Assembly (NCBI RefSeq): GCF_014651495.1
Contig: NZ_BMWZ01000004.1
Coordinates: 186,001 to 250,000 of the forward strand
Origin: Algibacter mikhailovii
GTDB lineage: Bacteria; Bacteroidota; Bacteroidia; Flavobacteriales; Flavobacteriaceae
DNA: 64,000 bases
Direction of reading: 5' to 3'
Below, in pieces: positions 54,969 through 64,000 of the stretch. Both the position numbers and the translations under genes were made by a program. The notes under the pieces are model-generated. The model was not told the origin of the DNA. It did no database searches and was given only the letters and a program-made list of their open reading frames with translations. How positions within the stretch are numbered: position 1 is the stretch's first letter; each line of letters opens with the position of its first letter.

Positions 54969-55964
54969 ATGAAAGACATACTAAATAGGCTAATAAATCA
55001 CGAAACCATTTCAACTGAAGAGGCAAAACAGGTTATAGTAAACATTTCAAACGATATGTATAACCCAAGTCAAATAACATGTTTTCTTTCAGTTTATATG
55101 ATGCGTAGTATCACCATTGAAGAATTAAAGGGCTTTAGAGATGCTCTTTTAGAACTTTGTGTGCCCATAAACCTTAGTGATTTCAATGCCATCGATATTG
55201 TGGGTACTGGTGGTGATGGAAAAAATACATTCAACATCTCCACGCTTTCCTCTTTTATTACGGCGGGTGCTGGCGTTAATGTTTCCAAACATGGAAACTA
55301 TGGCGTATCATCAACTTCTGGTTCATCTAATGTGATGGAGAATTTAGGTGTAAAATTCTCTAATGAGGAAGATTTTTTAAAGCGATGTTTAGACCAAGCT
55401 GGTATTTGTATTTTACACGCACCATTATTTCATCCTGCAATGAAAAATGTAGCACCCATTAGAAGAGCTTTAGGCGTTAAGACTTTTTTCAATATGCTTG
55501 GCCCCCTTGTAAACCCTTCATTTCCTAATAATCATGTTTTGGGTGTTTATAATTTAGAACTTTTACGTCTATATAGCTTCTTATACCAAAATACGAATAG
55601 CAATTACAACATTGTTTATGCTTTAGATGGTTATGATGAAATCTCATTAACAGGAAAAGCAAAAATTATTTCTAATCATACTGAAAAATTATTCGCACCT
55701 GAAGATTTAGGTGTAAAGTCTATAAAGCAAGAAGCCATTTTTGGAGGTGACACCGTAGAAGATGCTGCAAAAATATTTGTAGATATTATAGGTGGTAATG
55801 GTACAGAGGCACAAAATAATGTAGTATGTGCTAATGCAGGATTAGCTATAGCTACAAGCAAACAAATTTCACATCAAAAAGGATTTGAATTAGCTAAAGA
55901 ATCTTTGTTTTCTGGAAAAGCAAAAACAAGTTTAGACAAATTGATTGAGTTAAGTAAATCATGA
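54969..55964 (+). CDS. trpD: Anthranilate phosphoribosyltransferase
   Basis: 331 residues. IDIVGTGGDGKNTFNISTLS is the PRPP-binding glycine loop; KHGNYGVSSTSGSSNVMENLG, HPAMKNVAPIRRALGVKTFFNMLGPLVNP and YDEISLTG follow. It adds phosphoribose to anthranilate. Its 3' end overlaps trpC by 4 bp (ATGA), so translation is coupled. Confidence 0.96.
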   Translation: MKDILNRLINHETISTEEAKQVIVNISNDMYNPSQITCFLSVYMMRSITIEELKGFRDALLELCVPINLSDFNAIDIVGTGGDGKNTFNISTLSSFITAGAGVNVSKHGNYGVSSTSGSSNVMENLGVKFSNEEDFLKRCLDQAGICILHAPLFHPAMKNVAPIRRALGVKTFFNMLGPLVNPSFPNNHVLGVYNLELLRLYSFLYQNTNSNYNIVYALDGYDEISLTGKAKIISNHTEKLFAPEDLGVKSIKQEAIFGGDTVEDAAKIFVDIIGGNGTEAQNNVVCANAGLAIATSKQISHQKGFELAKESLFSGKAKTSLDKLIELSKS

Positions 55965-56746
55965 ATATACTAGATAAAATAACACGAGATAAACGTATAG
56001 AAGTAGCCCTTCGTAAAAACCTAATTCCGGTTTCTCAATTAGAACAATCTGTTCTTTTTGAACGACCAACTGTATCCCTAGCAAATAATTTACGTCAGAG
56101 TAAAACAGGTATTATTGCGGAACATAAGCGTAGGTCTCCTTCAAAATCAGTAATTAATAACACCTTAAATGTACAAGATGTCGCCAAAGGCTATGAAGAT
56201 GCTGGCGTATGTGGTATGTCGGTGTTGACAGATGGGAAATACTTTGGAGGCTCTTTGGATGATTTATTAACAGCTAGAGCCAGTTGTAATCTGCCGTTGT
56301 TAAGAAAAGAATTCATTATTGATGAATATCAATTATTGGAAGCAAAAGCCTATGGTGCCGATGTTATTTTATTGATTGCAGCCATTTTATCAAGAGATGA
56401 AATCAAGGCATTCTCTGAGTTTGCTAAAAGCCTAAATCTTGACGTCCTTTTAGAGGTGCATAATGAGGAAGAATTACATAAATCTGTAATGCCTAGTCTT
56501 GATATGTTAGGGGTGAACAATAGAAACTTAAAGACCTTTGAGGTTAGTTTAGAAACCAGTAAAAGTTTAAGTAGCATGATTCCTGATGACTTTGTTAAGG
56601 TATCAGAAAGTGGCATAAGCAATGTTGAAGCTATAAAAACATTACAACCTTTTGGTTACCAAGGTTTTCTTATAGGTGAAAACTTTATGAAAACAGATAA
56701 CCCAGGAGTAAATGCAACACAATTTATCAAAAATTTAGAGCTATGA
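55961..56746 (+). CDS. trpC: Indole-3-glycerol-phosphate synthase
   Basis: 261 residues, TIM barrel. [17 protein letters not shown] holds the catalytic Lys region; [67 protein letters not shown] and VSESGISN follow. It closes CdRP to indole-3-glycerol phosphate. Single-function protein; the trpF activity is in the next gene, which overlaps it by 4 bp. Confidence 0.96.
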   Translation: MNILDKITRDKRIEVALRKNLIPVSQLEQSVLFERPTVSLANNLRQSKTGIIAEHKRRSPSKSVINNTLNVQDVAKGYEDAGVCGMSVLTDGKYFGGSLDDLLTARASCNLPLLRKEFIIDEYQLLEAKAYGADVILLIAAILSRDEIKAFSEFAKSLNLDVLLEVHNEEELHKSVMPSLDMLGVNNRNLKTFEVSLETSKSLSSMIPDDFVKVSESGISNVEAIKTLQPFGYQGFLIGENFMKTDNPGVNATQFIKNLEL

Positions 56747-58572
56747 AACTAAAGATTTGTGGTATGAAATATCAAGATAATATAGAGCAGGTTGCTGCGT
56801 TGCAACCAGATTATCTAGGCTTTATATTTTATGAAGATACACCCAGGCATTTTGATACAAAGATTCCCAATATTTCAGAACACATTAAAAAAGTTGGTGT
56901 TTTTGTCAATGAAGAGATTAGTACGGTCATTGAAAAAGTGAATGAATTCAATTTGGATGCGGTGCAATTACATGGTGAAGAATCACCATATTACTGCAGT
57001 ATTTTGCGTTCAACGAAGTTGTTTTCTAACGACACACCTATTGAGATTATTAAGGTGTTTTCAATCAAAGACAAATTCAATTTTGACATTTTAGAGGCTT
57101 ATGAAAACGTTTGTGATTTCTATTTGTTTGACACTAAAGGCAAACTTCCTGGTGGCAATGGTTACCGTTTTGACTGGAGTCTTTTAAACAACTATCCGTC
57201 CTCAAAGCCATTCTTCTTAAGCGGTGGCATTGGTATAGATCAAGTTGAGGATATTAAAAATTTCAAAGCAAGTCAGGCATCAAAATATTGCTATGCTTTA
57301 GATGTCAATAGTAAATTTGAAAAAGAGCCTGGACTTAAAAACACTTCAGTTTTAAGAGAATTCATTAATAAATTGAATAATAAAAAAACAATGAATTATA
57401 ACGTAGATGACAGAGGATATTATGGCGAATTTGGAGGTGCTTTTATTCCAGAGATGCTTTATCCCAATGTAGAAGAGTTACGCCAAAATTATCTCAAGGT
57501 AATGGCAGAACCAGATTTTCAAAAAGAATTTGATCAACTTTTAAAAGATTATGTTGGTAGACCCTCTCCTTTATATTTCGCAAAACGACTATCAGAAAAA
57601 TACAACGCAAAAATCTATTTAAAACGCGAGGATTTAAACCATACTGGCGCCCATAAAATCAACAATACTATTGGACAGATTTTAATGGCAAAACGTTTAG
57701 GTAAATCTAGAATTATTGCCGAAACTGGAGCCGGACAACACGGTGTGGCCACAGCAACCGTATGCGCCTTAATGGGCTTAGAGTGTATTGTTTACATGGG
57801 AGAAATAGACATCGCTAGGCAAGCTCCAAATGTAGCCCGAATGAAAATGCTGGGAGCAACAGTTGTACCGGCATTATCAGGTAGTCGTACCCTAAAAGAC
57901 GCCACAAATGAAGCCATTCGTGATTGGATTAATAACCCAGTAAACACGCATTACATTATAGGTTCGGCCATTGGGCCTCACCCTTATCCAGATATGGTAA
58001 CCCGCTTTCAAGCAGTTATTTCAGAAGAAATTAAATGGCAACTAAAAGCACATGAGGGTCGTGAAAACCCAGATTATGTGGTGGCTTGTATTGGTGGTGG
58101 TAGTAATGCTGCAGGCACATATTATCATTATTTACATGAGCCAGAAGTTGGTATTATTGCTGTTGAAGCTGCTGGTCTAGGCGTAGATTCTGGAGAAAGT
58201 GCAGCAACCTCTGTTTTGGGTAAGGAGGGTATTATTCATGGTTGTAAGACTTTATTAATGCAAACCAATGATGGACAAATCACTGAACCTTATTCCATTT
58301 CAGCTGGATTAGACTACCCAGGTGTTGGTCCGATGCATGCGCATTTATCAAAAACAGGAAGAGCCGAGTTTTTATCTATCACAGATAGCGATGCCATGGA
58401 AGCTGGATTAGAACTCTCAAAACTTGAGGGCATTATCCCTGCTATAGAAACCTCGCACGCCTTGGCAATTTTTGGTCAAAGAACGTTTAAGCCAGATGAT
58501 GTTATTGTAGTAAGTTTATCTGGTAGAGGTGATAAAGACCTACAGAACTATATTGATTATTTCAAAATTTAA
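56743..58572 (+). CDS. trpFB: Fused phosphoribosylanthranilate isomerase - tryptophan synthase beta chain
   Basis: 609 residues in one frame. Residues 1-210 are a full Trp[57 protein letters not shown] and FLSGGIG. After the short A-rich-coded linker NNKKT comes a complete 393-residue TrpB from Met217 (57391): [26 protein letters not shown] with the PLP Lys, [13 protein letters not shown] and GGGSNAAGT. The A-rich sequence before Met217 looks like an ordinary flavobacterial start region, so a separate TrpB from the internal ATG is possible. Both other frames have stops at the junction, so one indel in the A-run would create or remove the fusion. Confidence 0.9.
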   Translation: MKLKICGMKYQDNIEQVAALQPDYLGFIFYEDTPRHFDTKIPNISEHIKKVGVFVNEEISTVIEKVNEFNLDAVQLHGEESPYYCSILRSTKLFSNDTPIEIIKVFSIKDKFNFDILEAYENVCDFYLFDTKGKLPGGNGYRFDWSLLNNYPSSKPFFLSGGIGIDQVEDIKNFKASQASKYCYALDVNSKFEKEPGLKNTSVLREFINKLNNKKTMNYNVDDRGYYGEFGGAFIPEMLYPNVEELRQNYLKVMAEPDFQKEFDQLLKDYVGRPSPLYFAKRLSEKYNAKIYLKREDLNHTGAHKINNTIGQILMAKRLGKSRIIAETGAGQHGVATATVCALMGLECIVYMGEIDIARQAPNVARMKMLGATVVPALSGSRTLKDATNEAIRDWINNPVNTHYIIGSAIGPHPYPDMVTRFQAVISEEIKWQLKAHEGRENPDYVVACIGGGSNAAGTYYHYLHEPEVGIIAVEAAGLGVDSGESAATSVLGKEGIIHGCKTLLMQTNDGQITEPYSISAGLDYPGVGPMHAHLSKTGRAEFLSITDSDAMEAGLELSKLEGIIPAIETSHALAIFGQRTFKPDDVIVVSLSGRGDKDLQNYIDYFKI

Positions 58573-58674
58573 ATTAAAATGTAACGCGTTAAAGAAGAAA
58601 TGAATGTTCATGCTGCGCAATTAGCGCTAATAAGAACTTCCATTCCTGTTGGGAAAACGCCAAAATAAAATAAG

Positions 58675-59439
58675 ATGAATCGTATTCAAAGTAAGCTACA
58701 AGAAGACAAAAAATTATTGTCAATATACTTTACCGCAGGTTACCCTAATATTAACGATACTGTAACTATCATTGAAAATTTAGAAAAAAATGGTGTTGAT
58801 ATGATTGAAATTGGGCTTCCGTTTAGCGACCCCTTAGCTGATGGCCCTACCATTCAAGATAGCTCTACAGCAGCATTAAAAAATGGTATGACCACCGAAG
58901 TTCTTTTTAATCAATTAAAAGATATTAGAAAAACGGTAAATATCCCGTTAATTATTATGGGCTATTTTAACCCAATGTTTCAATATGGCGTTGAAGCCTT
59001 TTGTAAAAAATGTCAAGACTTTGGTATTGATGGGTTAATTATTCCTGATTTACCTGTTGATGTATATCACGAAGAATACCAAGCCATTTTTGAAAAATAT
59101 GGTTTAATAAATGTATTCCTAATTACACCACAAACGAGTGATGAACGTATTAGGTATATCGATTCAATTTCAAATGGATTTATTTATATGGTTAGTAGTG
59201 CAAGTACTACAGGTGCACAATCTGGCTTTGGAGAAGAACAAACAGCCTACTTTGAACGTATTGCAAACATGAATTTAAAAAACCAACAAATTATTGGTTT
59301 TGGAATTAGTAATAATGAAACCTTTACCCAAGCCACAAAATACTCCAAAGGTGCTATTATTGGTAGTGCTTTTGTAAAACACGTAACTAAGCAAGGTATC
59401 AATACTATTGACAACTTTGTGAATGTTATTTTAAATTAA
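58675..59439 (+). CDS. trpA: Tryptophan synthase alpha chain
   Basis: 254 residues. LSIYFTAGYPN, MIEIGLPFSDPLADGPTIQDSS with the catalytic Glu/Asp pair, IIMGYFNPMFQYG, GLIIPDLPVDVYHEEY, YMVSSASTTGAQ and IGFGISNNETF. It cleaves indole-3-glycerol phosphate and passes indole to TrpB. It is separated from trpFB by 102 bp without a clear hairpin or promoter, so still part of the operon. Confidence 0.96.
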   Translation: MNRIQSKLQEDKKLLSIYFTAGYPNINDTVTIIENLEKNGVDMIEIGLPFSDPLADGPTIQDSSTAALKNGMTTEVLFNQLKDIRKTVNIPLIIMGYFNPMFQYGVEAFCKKCQDFGIDGLIIPDLPVDVYHEEYQAIFEKYGLINVFLITPQTSDERIRYIDSISNGFIYMVSSASTTGAQSGFGEEQTAYFERIANMNLKNQQIIGFGISNNETFTQATKYSKGAIIGSAFVKHVTKQGINTIDNFVNVILN

Positions 59440-59446
59440 GAAATTA

Positions 59447-59662
59447 TTGAAAATTTTTAAGGACTTTAAAATTGTAATAATACTCTGTTTGACCCTAGGA
59501 CTTGCGCCATTTTTTCCTGAACCACATATTTGGGGTAAATTAAAATGGGTATATGGAGGTGCCAAAGGGATGGAATTTATGGACTGGTTTGATATTCTTT
59601 TACATGGTTTTCCTTTTCTTTTATTGTTATGGCTAATTACACTTAAAATTTTTAAAAGATAA
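59447..59662 (+). CDS. Small two-helix membrane protein
   Basis: 71 residues with two membrane helices (IVIILCLTLGLAPFFP and GFPFLLLLWLITLKIF) and a conserved-looking middle HIWGKLKWVYGGAKGMEFMDWFDILLHG. The start is a TTG at 59447, 7 bp after trpA; no in-frame ATG gives the full first helix. Its stop overlaps the trmL start (TAATG). Function unknown; small transporter-accessory proteins of this shape are common in Flavobacteriaceae. Confidence 0.65.
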   Translation: MKIFKDFKIVIILCLTLGLAPFFPEPHIWGKLKWVYGGAKGMEFMDWFDILLHGFPFLLLLWLITLKIFKR

Positions 59663-60114
59663 TGGCACTTAATATTGTATTAATAGAACCCGAAATCCCA
59701 AATAACACGGGAAATATAGGAAGGCTAGCTTTAGCTTCTGGCTCAATTTTGCACTTAGTAAAACCTTTTGGGTTCAAAATAGATGATACCCGTTTAAAAC
59801 GTGCTGGTTTAGATTACTGGCAACATCTCCAAGTCGTTTATTATGAAAATATAAATCACTTTTTCGAACAAAATAAAGATGCTAATATGGTCTTCCTTTC
59901 AAGCCATGGCAGCCAAAATCACTGGGATATTCCATTCAAAGACAATATGTTCTTAGTTTTCGGAAAGGAATCCGTGGGATTATCAAAATCAATTATTACT
60001 GCAAATAGCAACAAACTTTATAAAATCCCACTATACAGCCAACATGTAAGAAGCTTAAATCTTGCAAATGCCGTCAGTATTGTAATTTATGAAGGATTAA
60101 AACATATCAATTAA
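59662..60114 (+). CDS. trmL: tRNA (cytidine/uridine-34 2'-O)-methyltransferase TrmL
   Basis: 150 residues, SPOUT fold with the C-terminal trefoil knot. IVLIEPEIPNNTGNIGRLAL at the start, HLVKPFGFKIDDTRLKRAGLDYW, FLVFGKESVGLSKSI, IPLYSQHVRSLNLANAVSIVIYEGL at the knot. It methylates the wobble ribose of the two tRNA-Leu isoacceptors. It starts within the stop of the small membrane protein, so their translation is coupled. Confidence 0.94.
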   Translation: MALNIVLIEPEIPNNTGNIGRLALASGSILHLVKPFGFKIDDTRLKRAGLDYWQHLQVVYYENINHFFEQNKDANMVFLSSHGSQNHWDIPFKDNMFLVFGKESVGLSKSIITANSNKLYKIPLYSQHVRSLNLANAVSIVIYEGLKHIN

Positions 60115-60288
60115 TTACCGTTTTATTCATCAGTAGTCCTTTAAACTGATGGAAAGTAAAGCTTCTTTCTTGTTTTAAATATTTTTTGTCTTTTACAGCT
60201 TTGCCTGAAAAATGGTTAATTATCGAAATTTTACCTTCTTTTTTAACAATTGGTCCTTTTTTATTGTGGAAAATTCATTCCTATAATT

Positions 60289-60331
60289 TATATTTGGTTG
60301 ACCAAATTGGATTACCAATTTGGATTACCAC
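60289..60331 (+). promoter_or_regulatory. PL6 promoter with three tandem GntR-like operator sites
   Basis: The -7 box TATATTTG lies at 60289-60296, with a possible -33 TTG at 60264-60266. Overlapping and just after it are three sites at a 13-bp period: TTGGTTGACCAA (60294-60305), TTGGATTACCAA (60307-60318) and TTGGATTACCAC (60320-60331). The dyad TTGGT-N2-ACCAA is like FadR-type GntR operators. Covering the start site fits a repressor. Confidence 0.65.
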
Positions 60332-60346
60332 TTAAACTAAACCAGG

Positions 60347-63025
60347 ATGAAATTAAAAATTACTAAATCTAAACTTACTTTATTTGCAGGCCGACGTTTA
60401 AAAATGTACTTAGTCGCTTTATTTTTTATTGGACATTATTATGCCTTTTCACAAGATAAAATTTACAATATTGATGACCCTGAAGACCTCCGAAATGTGG
60501 AATACCAGCCTGGAGATCTTATTATTTTAAAGGACGGCATATACGATTCCGACGAACGTATGATTTTCCTTGGATCTGGAACGGCAGAGAAACCTGTTGT
60601 TTTTAGGTCTGAAACACCTGGAGGCGTTATTTTTACAGGAGGTCCTAGATTAACCATTGGTGGTGAATCTGAGAATGGTGTAAAAACCTCAACTGGTGAA
60701 TATCTTGTTGTAGATGGTTTCCATTGGAAAGGTGGTTATGGTGCTAGTAATTTTATTGAATTCAGAAATGGAACTGATTTTGCACATCATAGCACCATTC
60801 AAAATTGTGTAATTGATGAATTGGCAGCAGAACCCAGCGAATTAGAAGAGGATTTAGCTGATGAACAGATTACAAAGCACAGATGGGTTGTATTATTCGG
60901 TACATACAACAGTGTTATTAATTGTTCATTCATGAATAAAACTACTGCTGGGGCCATTATTCTTGGTGAATATTCATATAATGCATTTCCTGATGGCGAT
61001 GATGGCGTAAACAACAGTTGTGCTGTAGTCGGACATTCCATATTGAATAATTATTTCTTTAACTACGAAAAAATCACAGAATTATACCCTTATACTAAAC
61101 CTAATGGTGATCCTTATTCAAATTCTGGAGATAGTGAAACCATTCGTATAGGTACTAGCTCGTATCAAATGGTAAATAGCAACGTTACCGTTAGTAATAA
61201 CTATTTTGTTCAAGCTGATGGCGAAAATGAAATTATTACGAATAAAAGCAAAGGGAACACTTTTACAAACAATACGTTTAGAAGATGTAGAGGCTCTTTG
61301 GTGCTTAGGCATGGTTCATACGCCACCGTTGATGGGAATTATTTTTTAGGTGAAAATGTTGACGGTACAGGAGGAATTAGAATTACGGACAGTGAGCATA
61401 CTATAACTAATAATTATATTCAAGATTGTATTACTGTTTTAGATAATGCCAAATGGAATAATGGCATCACTTTTATAGGCGGAAGTGCAGATGGTGATGT
61501 ACCCTGCGCGTCAGATGATGGCTCGAGCGGATACCAAGAATCCAAGAATATTAATCTATCTAGAAATACTATTATTAACACAAATGCTCCATTATTTTAC
61601 AATGAAGACAAAGGTTCAGATGACCCTACAGGGAATGTAACGGATAACCTTATTTATTTTGAAGATGGTAATCCTAACAAATCTGATGTCATTTCTGGAG
61701 ACAGTGATACGGCTTATGCCAATCTAGGAACAGCCCTGACTTATACTGGTAATGTGTATACCGGCACGGTATTAGGAGAAACAGTTGTAGGTTTCTCTGA
61801 GGAATCAGGAATTACGGCGACTGCCAATGGTGAAATATTTTCATTCTCAGGTAGTGCTGCTACAAATAAAGGTGCTGACATGGGTGCTTACACACCAACT
61901 ACAGACGCTATGGTTGGATATGGTATTGGTGCTTGTTTTTTAAATTTTGAAGGAACTAAAATTATTGATGGTGATTGTTCCATTGAAATACCAGAATCAT
62001 TAATCGTTGGCACTATGCCAACACAAGGTTATGAAGCCTCAAGTGCTAACGTATCGGTTTATGCCAATGTAAGTTGGACTGCGAGTGCAAACGACTCTTG
62101 GATTAGTATTGATACCAATTCAGGATCTGGAGATGCCACAGTCTTGGTATCAGTTACGGAGAACCCTGGTTTAACCCCTAGAGAGGGCACTGTTACTTTT
62201 ACGCAGGCTCCTGGAGGTGATGATATTGAAAGAGTATTAACTGTATCTCAAGAAGGCGCGCCACGCATGAATTTAATAAATACCGGAACAGCTGATGATC
62301 CTGTATCTGTATTTTTTGTTTCCAAAGAAAATACCTCTAAAAACGAAGTGGCAACGAACTCTTTAGACAAAAATATGACAACCGTTTGGACTGCTGATGA
62401 TGGGGCCATTGTAGGTGGAGATTACAAAGGAGATGGCGAATATATAATTTATGACTTAGGGAGTAACTTCAATCTCGATTTTATACAATTTAATACGACA
62501 AATAAGGGTGATGCTTTTGGCTTTCAAATTTTAGTTTCAACAACAGGAACCGAAACAGGCGATTTTTCAGTGATCTTGCCAACTACAGGGGATTTATTAT
62601 TAACAGCTACGGGAACCACCGAATTTAATCAATATGAAGTGGATGCTGAAGCACGTTACATAAAACTTATTGGTTATGGAAGATTTGATGGTACTGAACG
62701 AAAAAGTGCATGGAGTGCTATAGGGGAGATTGAATTTTTTGGAGATGCAACCTCACTTGCGGTGGAAGACAACGAACTGGCTAATCAGCTCAGCATGTAC
62801 CCTAATCCTGTCAATGATTTTCTAACCATCAAAAGTAAATCAGTAAGTATTACATCGGTTACCATGCATAGCCTTGATGGTCGTCAAGTATTAGAACAAA
62901 TTAATAGTACGCCAATCACTGAATTTTCACTAAATTTAGAGTCAGTATCCATTGGCGCTTATATAGTAACAATTAATAGTTCTAATAAGTTATCAATGAC
63001 AAAAATGATTATTGTATCTAGATAA
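60347..63025 (+). CDS. Multidomain secreted PL6 polysaccharide lyase (alginate lyase / chondroitinase B-like)
   Basis: 892 residues. The signal region ends YYAFSQ (an internal Met at residue 20 may be the true start). The PL6 beta-helix spans about 38-540, with K300 in EIITNKSKGN and R321 in SLVLRHGSYA. These are the Lys/Arg pair of PL6 enzymes, with the same 21-residue spacing as in the well-studied AlyGC (K220/R241). A BACON-type domain (about 548-645, NVSWTASANDSWISI), an F5/8 type C/discoidin-like domain (about 650-810) and a type A T9SS domain (MYPNPVNDFLTIKS...) follow. Alginate is the likeliest substrate, dermatan next. Confidence 0.9.
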   Translation: MKLKITKSKLTLFAGRRLKMYLVALFFIGHYYAFSQDKIYNIDDPEDLRNVEYQPGDLIILKDGIYDSDERMIFLGSGTAEKPVVFRSETPGGVIFTGGPRLTIGGESENGVKTSTGEYLVVDGFHWKGGYGASNFIEFRNGTDFAHHSTIQNCVIDELAAEPSELEEDLADEQITKHRWVVLFGTYNSVINCSFMNKTTAGAIILGEYSYNAFPDGDDGVNNSCAVVGHSILNNYFFNYEKITELYPYTKPNGDPYSNSGDSETIRIGTSSYQMVNSNVTVSNNYFVQADGENEIITNKSKGNTFTNNTFRRCRGSLVLRHGSYATVDGNYFLGENVDGTGGIRITDSEHTITNNYIQDCITVLDNAKWNNGITFIGGSADGDVPCASDDGSSGYQESKNINLSRNTIINTNAPLFYNEDKGSDDPTGNVTDNLIYFEDGNPNKSDVISGDSDTAYANLGTALTYTGNVYTGTVLGETVVGFSEESGITATANGEIFSFSGSAATNKGADMGAYTPTTDAMVGYGIGACFLNFEGTKIIDGDCSIEIPESLIVGTMPTQGYEASSANVSVYANVSWTASANDSWISIDTNSGSGDATVLVSVTENPGLTPREGTVTFTQAPGGDDIERVLTVSQEGAPRMNLINTGTADDPVSVFFVSKENTSKNEVATNSLDKNMTTVWTADDGAIVGGDYKGDGEYIIYDLGSNFNLDFIQFNTTNKGDAFGFQILVSTTGTETGDFSVILPTTGDLLLTATGTTEFNQYEVDAEARYIKLIGYGRFDGTERKSAWSAIGEIEFFGDATSLAVEDNELANQLSMYPNPVNDFLTIKSKSVSITSVTMHSLDGRQVLEQINSTPITEFSLNLESVSIGAYIVTINSSNKLSMTKMIIVSR

Positions 63026-63043
63026 AAACTTAAAACCATAAAT

Positions 63044-63994
63044 ATGAATCCCATAACTAGAAGAGAATTCACTAAAAAATCCGCTCTAGCTATGGGGTTT
63101 TTACCTTTTGCAACTTTTGGCCAAAGTTTACTAAAACCTAAATTGGATACTAAGGGCTTATCAGTCCATGTATTTTCAAAACACTTACAATTTTTAAGCC
63201 CTCAAGACGCTGCCGAAAAAGCCGCAGAAATAGGTTTTCAAGGATTAGATTTGACAGTTCGCCCAAAAGGACATGTCCTACCAGAAGATGTTACGCAAAC
63301 CCTACCACGAGCTATTGAAGACATCAAAAAAGGCGGCTCTTCCTGTTCTATGATAACTACAGCCATAACAGATGCTTCCAATAAAACAGATATTAATATA
63401 ATCAAAACTGCCGCTAATCAAGGCGTTGCATATTACAGATCTAATTGGTTTAAATATAGAGACCAGCATGCAATGGAAGCTGATTTAGCGTTTTACCAAC
63501 AAAAAATCAAAGCCTTAAGTCTTCTTAATAGCCAACATGGTATTGTAGGCTGCTATCAAAACCATGCAGGTCATTCGATTGGTGCGTCTATTTGGGAAAT
63601 TAAAAAAATATTAGAATCAGCAAACTCTAAGTATTTCGGAACGCAATATGACATTAGACATGCGACTGTAGAAGGGGGCTTGTCTTGGGAGAACGGATTA
63701 AAACTTATACAATCATCAATAAAAACCATTGTCCTTAAAGATTTTAAATGGGGTCAAAAAAATGGTGTTTGGCATCCGGTTAATGTACCTATAGGTGAAG
63801 GTATGGTAGACTTTAAGACTTATTTTTCCATGCTTAAAGCGTATAACATAAATGTCCCTGTAAGCTTACATTTGGAATATGATTTAGGAGGGGCTGAAAA
63901 AGGAAAAACCTCCATTTCAATCGATAAAAAAAATGTTTATAAAGCCATGAAAAAAGATTTAGATACTGTACAACGGCTATGGGAAGAGGCTTAA
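63044..63994 (+). CDS. Tat-exported sugar-phosphate isomerase/epimerase-like TIM-barrel protein
   Basis: 316 residues; the N-terminus has a twin-arginine signal (ITRREFTKKSALAMGFLPF). The xylose-isomerase-like TIM barrel shows FSKHLQFLSPQDAAEKAAEIGFQGLDLTV, HGIVGCYQNHAG, FGTQYDIRHATVEGG and IVLKDFKWG...PIGEGMVDFKTY. HLEYDLGG carries metal-ligand-type residues. It is an exported sugar isomerase or epimerase of unknown substrate, frequent in Bacteroidota carbohydrate loci. It starts 18 bp after the PL6 gene, so co-transcribed; the frame is complete, ending 6 bp before the window end. Confidence 0.82.
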   Translation: MNPITRREFTKKSALAMGFLPFATFGQSLLKPKLDTKGLSVHVFSKHLQFLSPQDAAEKAAEIGFQGLDLTVRPKGHVLPEDVTQTLPRAIEDIKKGGSSCSMITTAITDASNKTDINIIKTAANQGVAYYRSNWFKYRDQHAMEADLAFYQQKIKALSLLNSQHGIVGCYQNHAGHSIGASIWEIKKILESANSKYFGTQYDIRHATVEGGLSWENGLKLIQSSIKTIVLKDFKWGQKNGVWHPVNVPIGEGMVDFKTYFSMLKAYNINVPVSLHLEYDLGGAEKGKTSISIDKKNVYKAMKKDLDTVQRLWEEA

Positions 63995-64000
63995 CAGTAT

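Noticed and set aside
1-64000. CRISPR array, tRNA, rRNA, intact insertion sequence or prophage
   Set aside because: No repeat-spacer pattern, no tRNA cloverleaf other than the tmRNA ends, no transposase or integrase frame was recognised.

Overview
The window reads as a chromosome segment of a marine-type member of the Flavobacteriaceae (Bacteroidota). The evidence is AT-rich DNA, promoters of the Bacteroidota form (TTTG, about 20 nt, then TAnnTTTG), no obvious Shine-Dalgarno sites, type IX secretion (T9SS) C-terminal sorting domains, SusC/SusD pairs, a hybrid two-component regulator, and a tmRNA whose tag reads GENNYALAA. No tRNA, rRNA, CRISPR array or intact insertion sequence was recognised.

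Layout. (1) 1-4257: an outer-membrane barrel gene cut by the window edge and a 1006-residue TPR protein. (2) 4453-14798: ftsE, then a surface-glycan cluster with two GT2 enzymes on the plus strand. On the minus strand follow a GT4, a polyprenyl-phosphate-type GT2, a polytopic GT-C-like protein, a phosphoethanolamine-transferase-like enzyme and two tandem WzxE-like flippases. (3) 15163-23967: housekeeping genes (typA, kdsA, slipin, a LYS1/alanine-dehydrogenase-like enzyme, two DUF1801 proteins, barrels), a structured small RNA candidate with its own promoter, and ssrA.

(4) 24103-45941: a polysaccharide utilization locus. It holds a GH2 enzyme, two right-handed beta-helix proteins, a small T9SS cargo protein, a GH88 unsaturated uronyl hydrolase, a hybrid two-component regulator, an FG-GAP/UnbV lipoprotein, SusD and SusC. 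Three of its transcription units carry the same element upstream: two C-rich half-sites exactly 22 bp apart. In at least two of them the downstream half-site sits where the -33 promoter box should be. This is the best candidate here for an undescribed regulatory code: the operator of the locus regulator. The logic would be secreted lyase-like helices and GH2 outside, SusCD import, GH88 removing the unsaturated uronic acid, and the regulator sensing the resulting oligosaccharide. The substrate is not proven; GH88 points to a uronic-acid polymer.

(5) 46316-49513: a decayed stretch with several broken gene remnants around one intact zinc-metallopeptidase lipoprotein and a (TAA)9 microsatellite. 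(6) 49749-52512: a small membrane protein, two tandem rhodanese proteins and two thioredoxin-fold proteins. (7) 52588-60114: the trp operon, with a canonical promoter, a 15-residue leader peptide with three consecutive Trp codons, an attenuator hairpin, trpE, trpG, trpD, trpC, an in-frame trpF-trpB fusion and trpA, then a small membrane protein and trmL. (8) 60289-63994: the start of a second polysaccharide locus, a multidomain PL6 lyase whose promoter is overlapped by three tandem 13-bp GntR-like operator sites, followed by a Tat-signal TIM-barrel protein.
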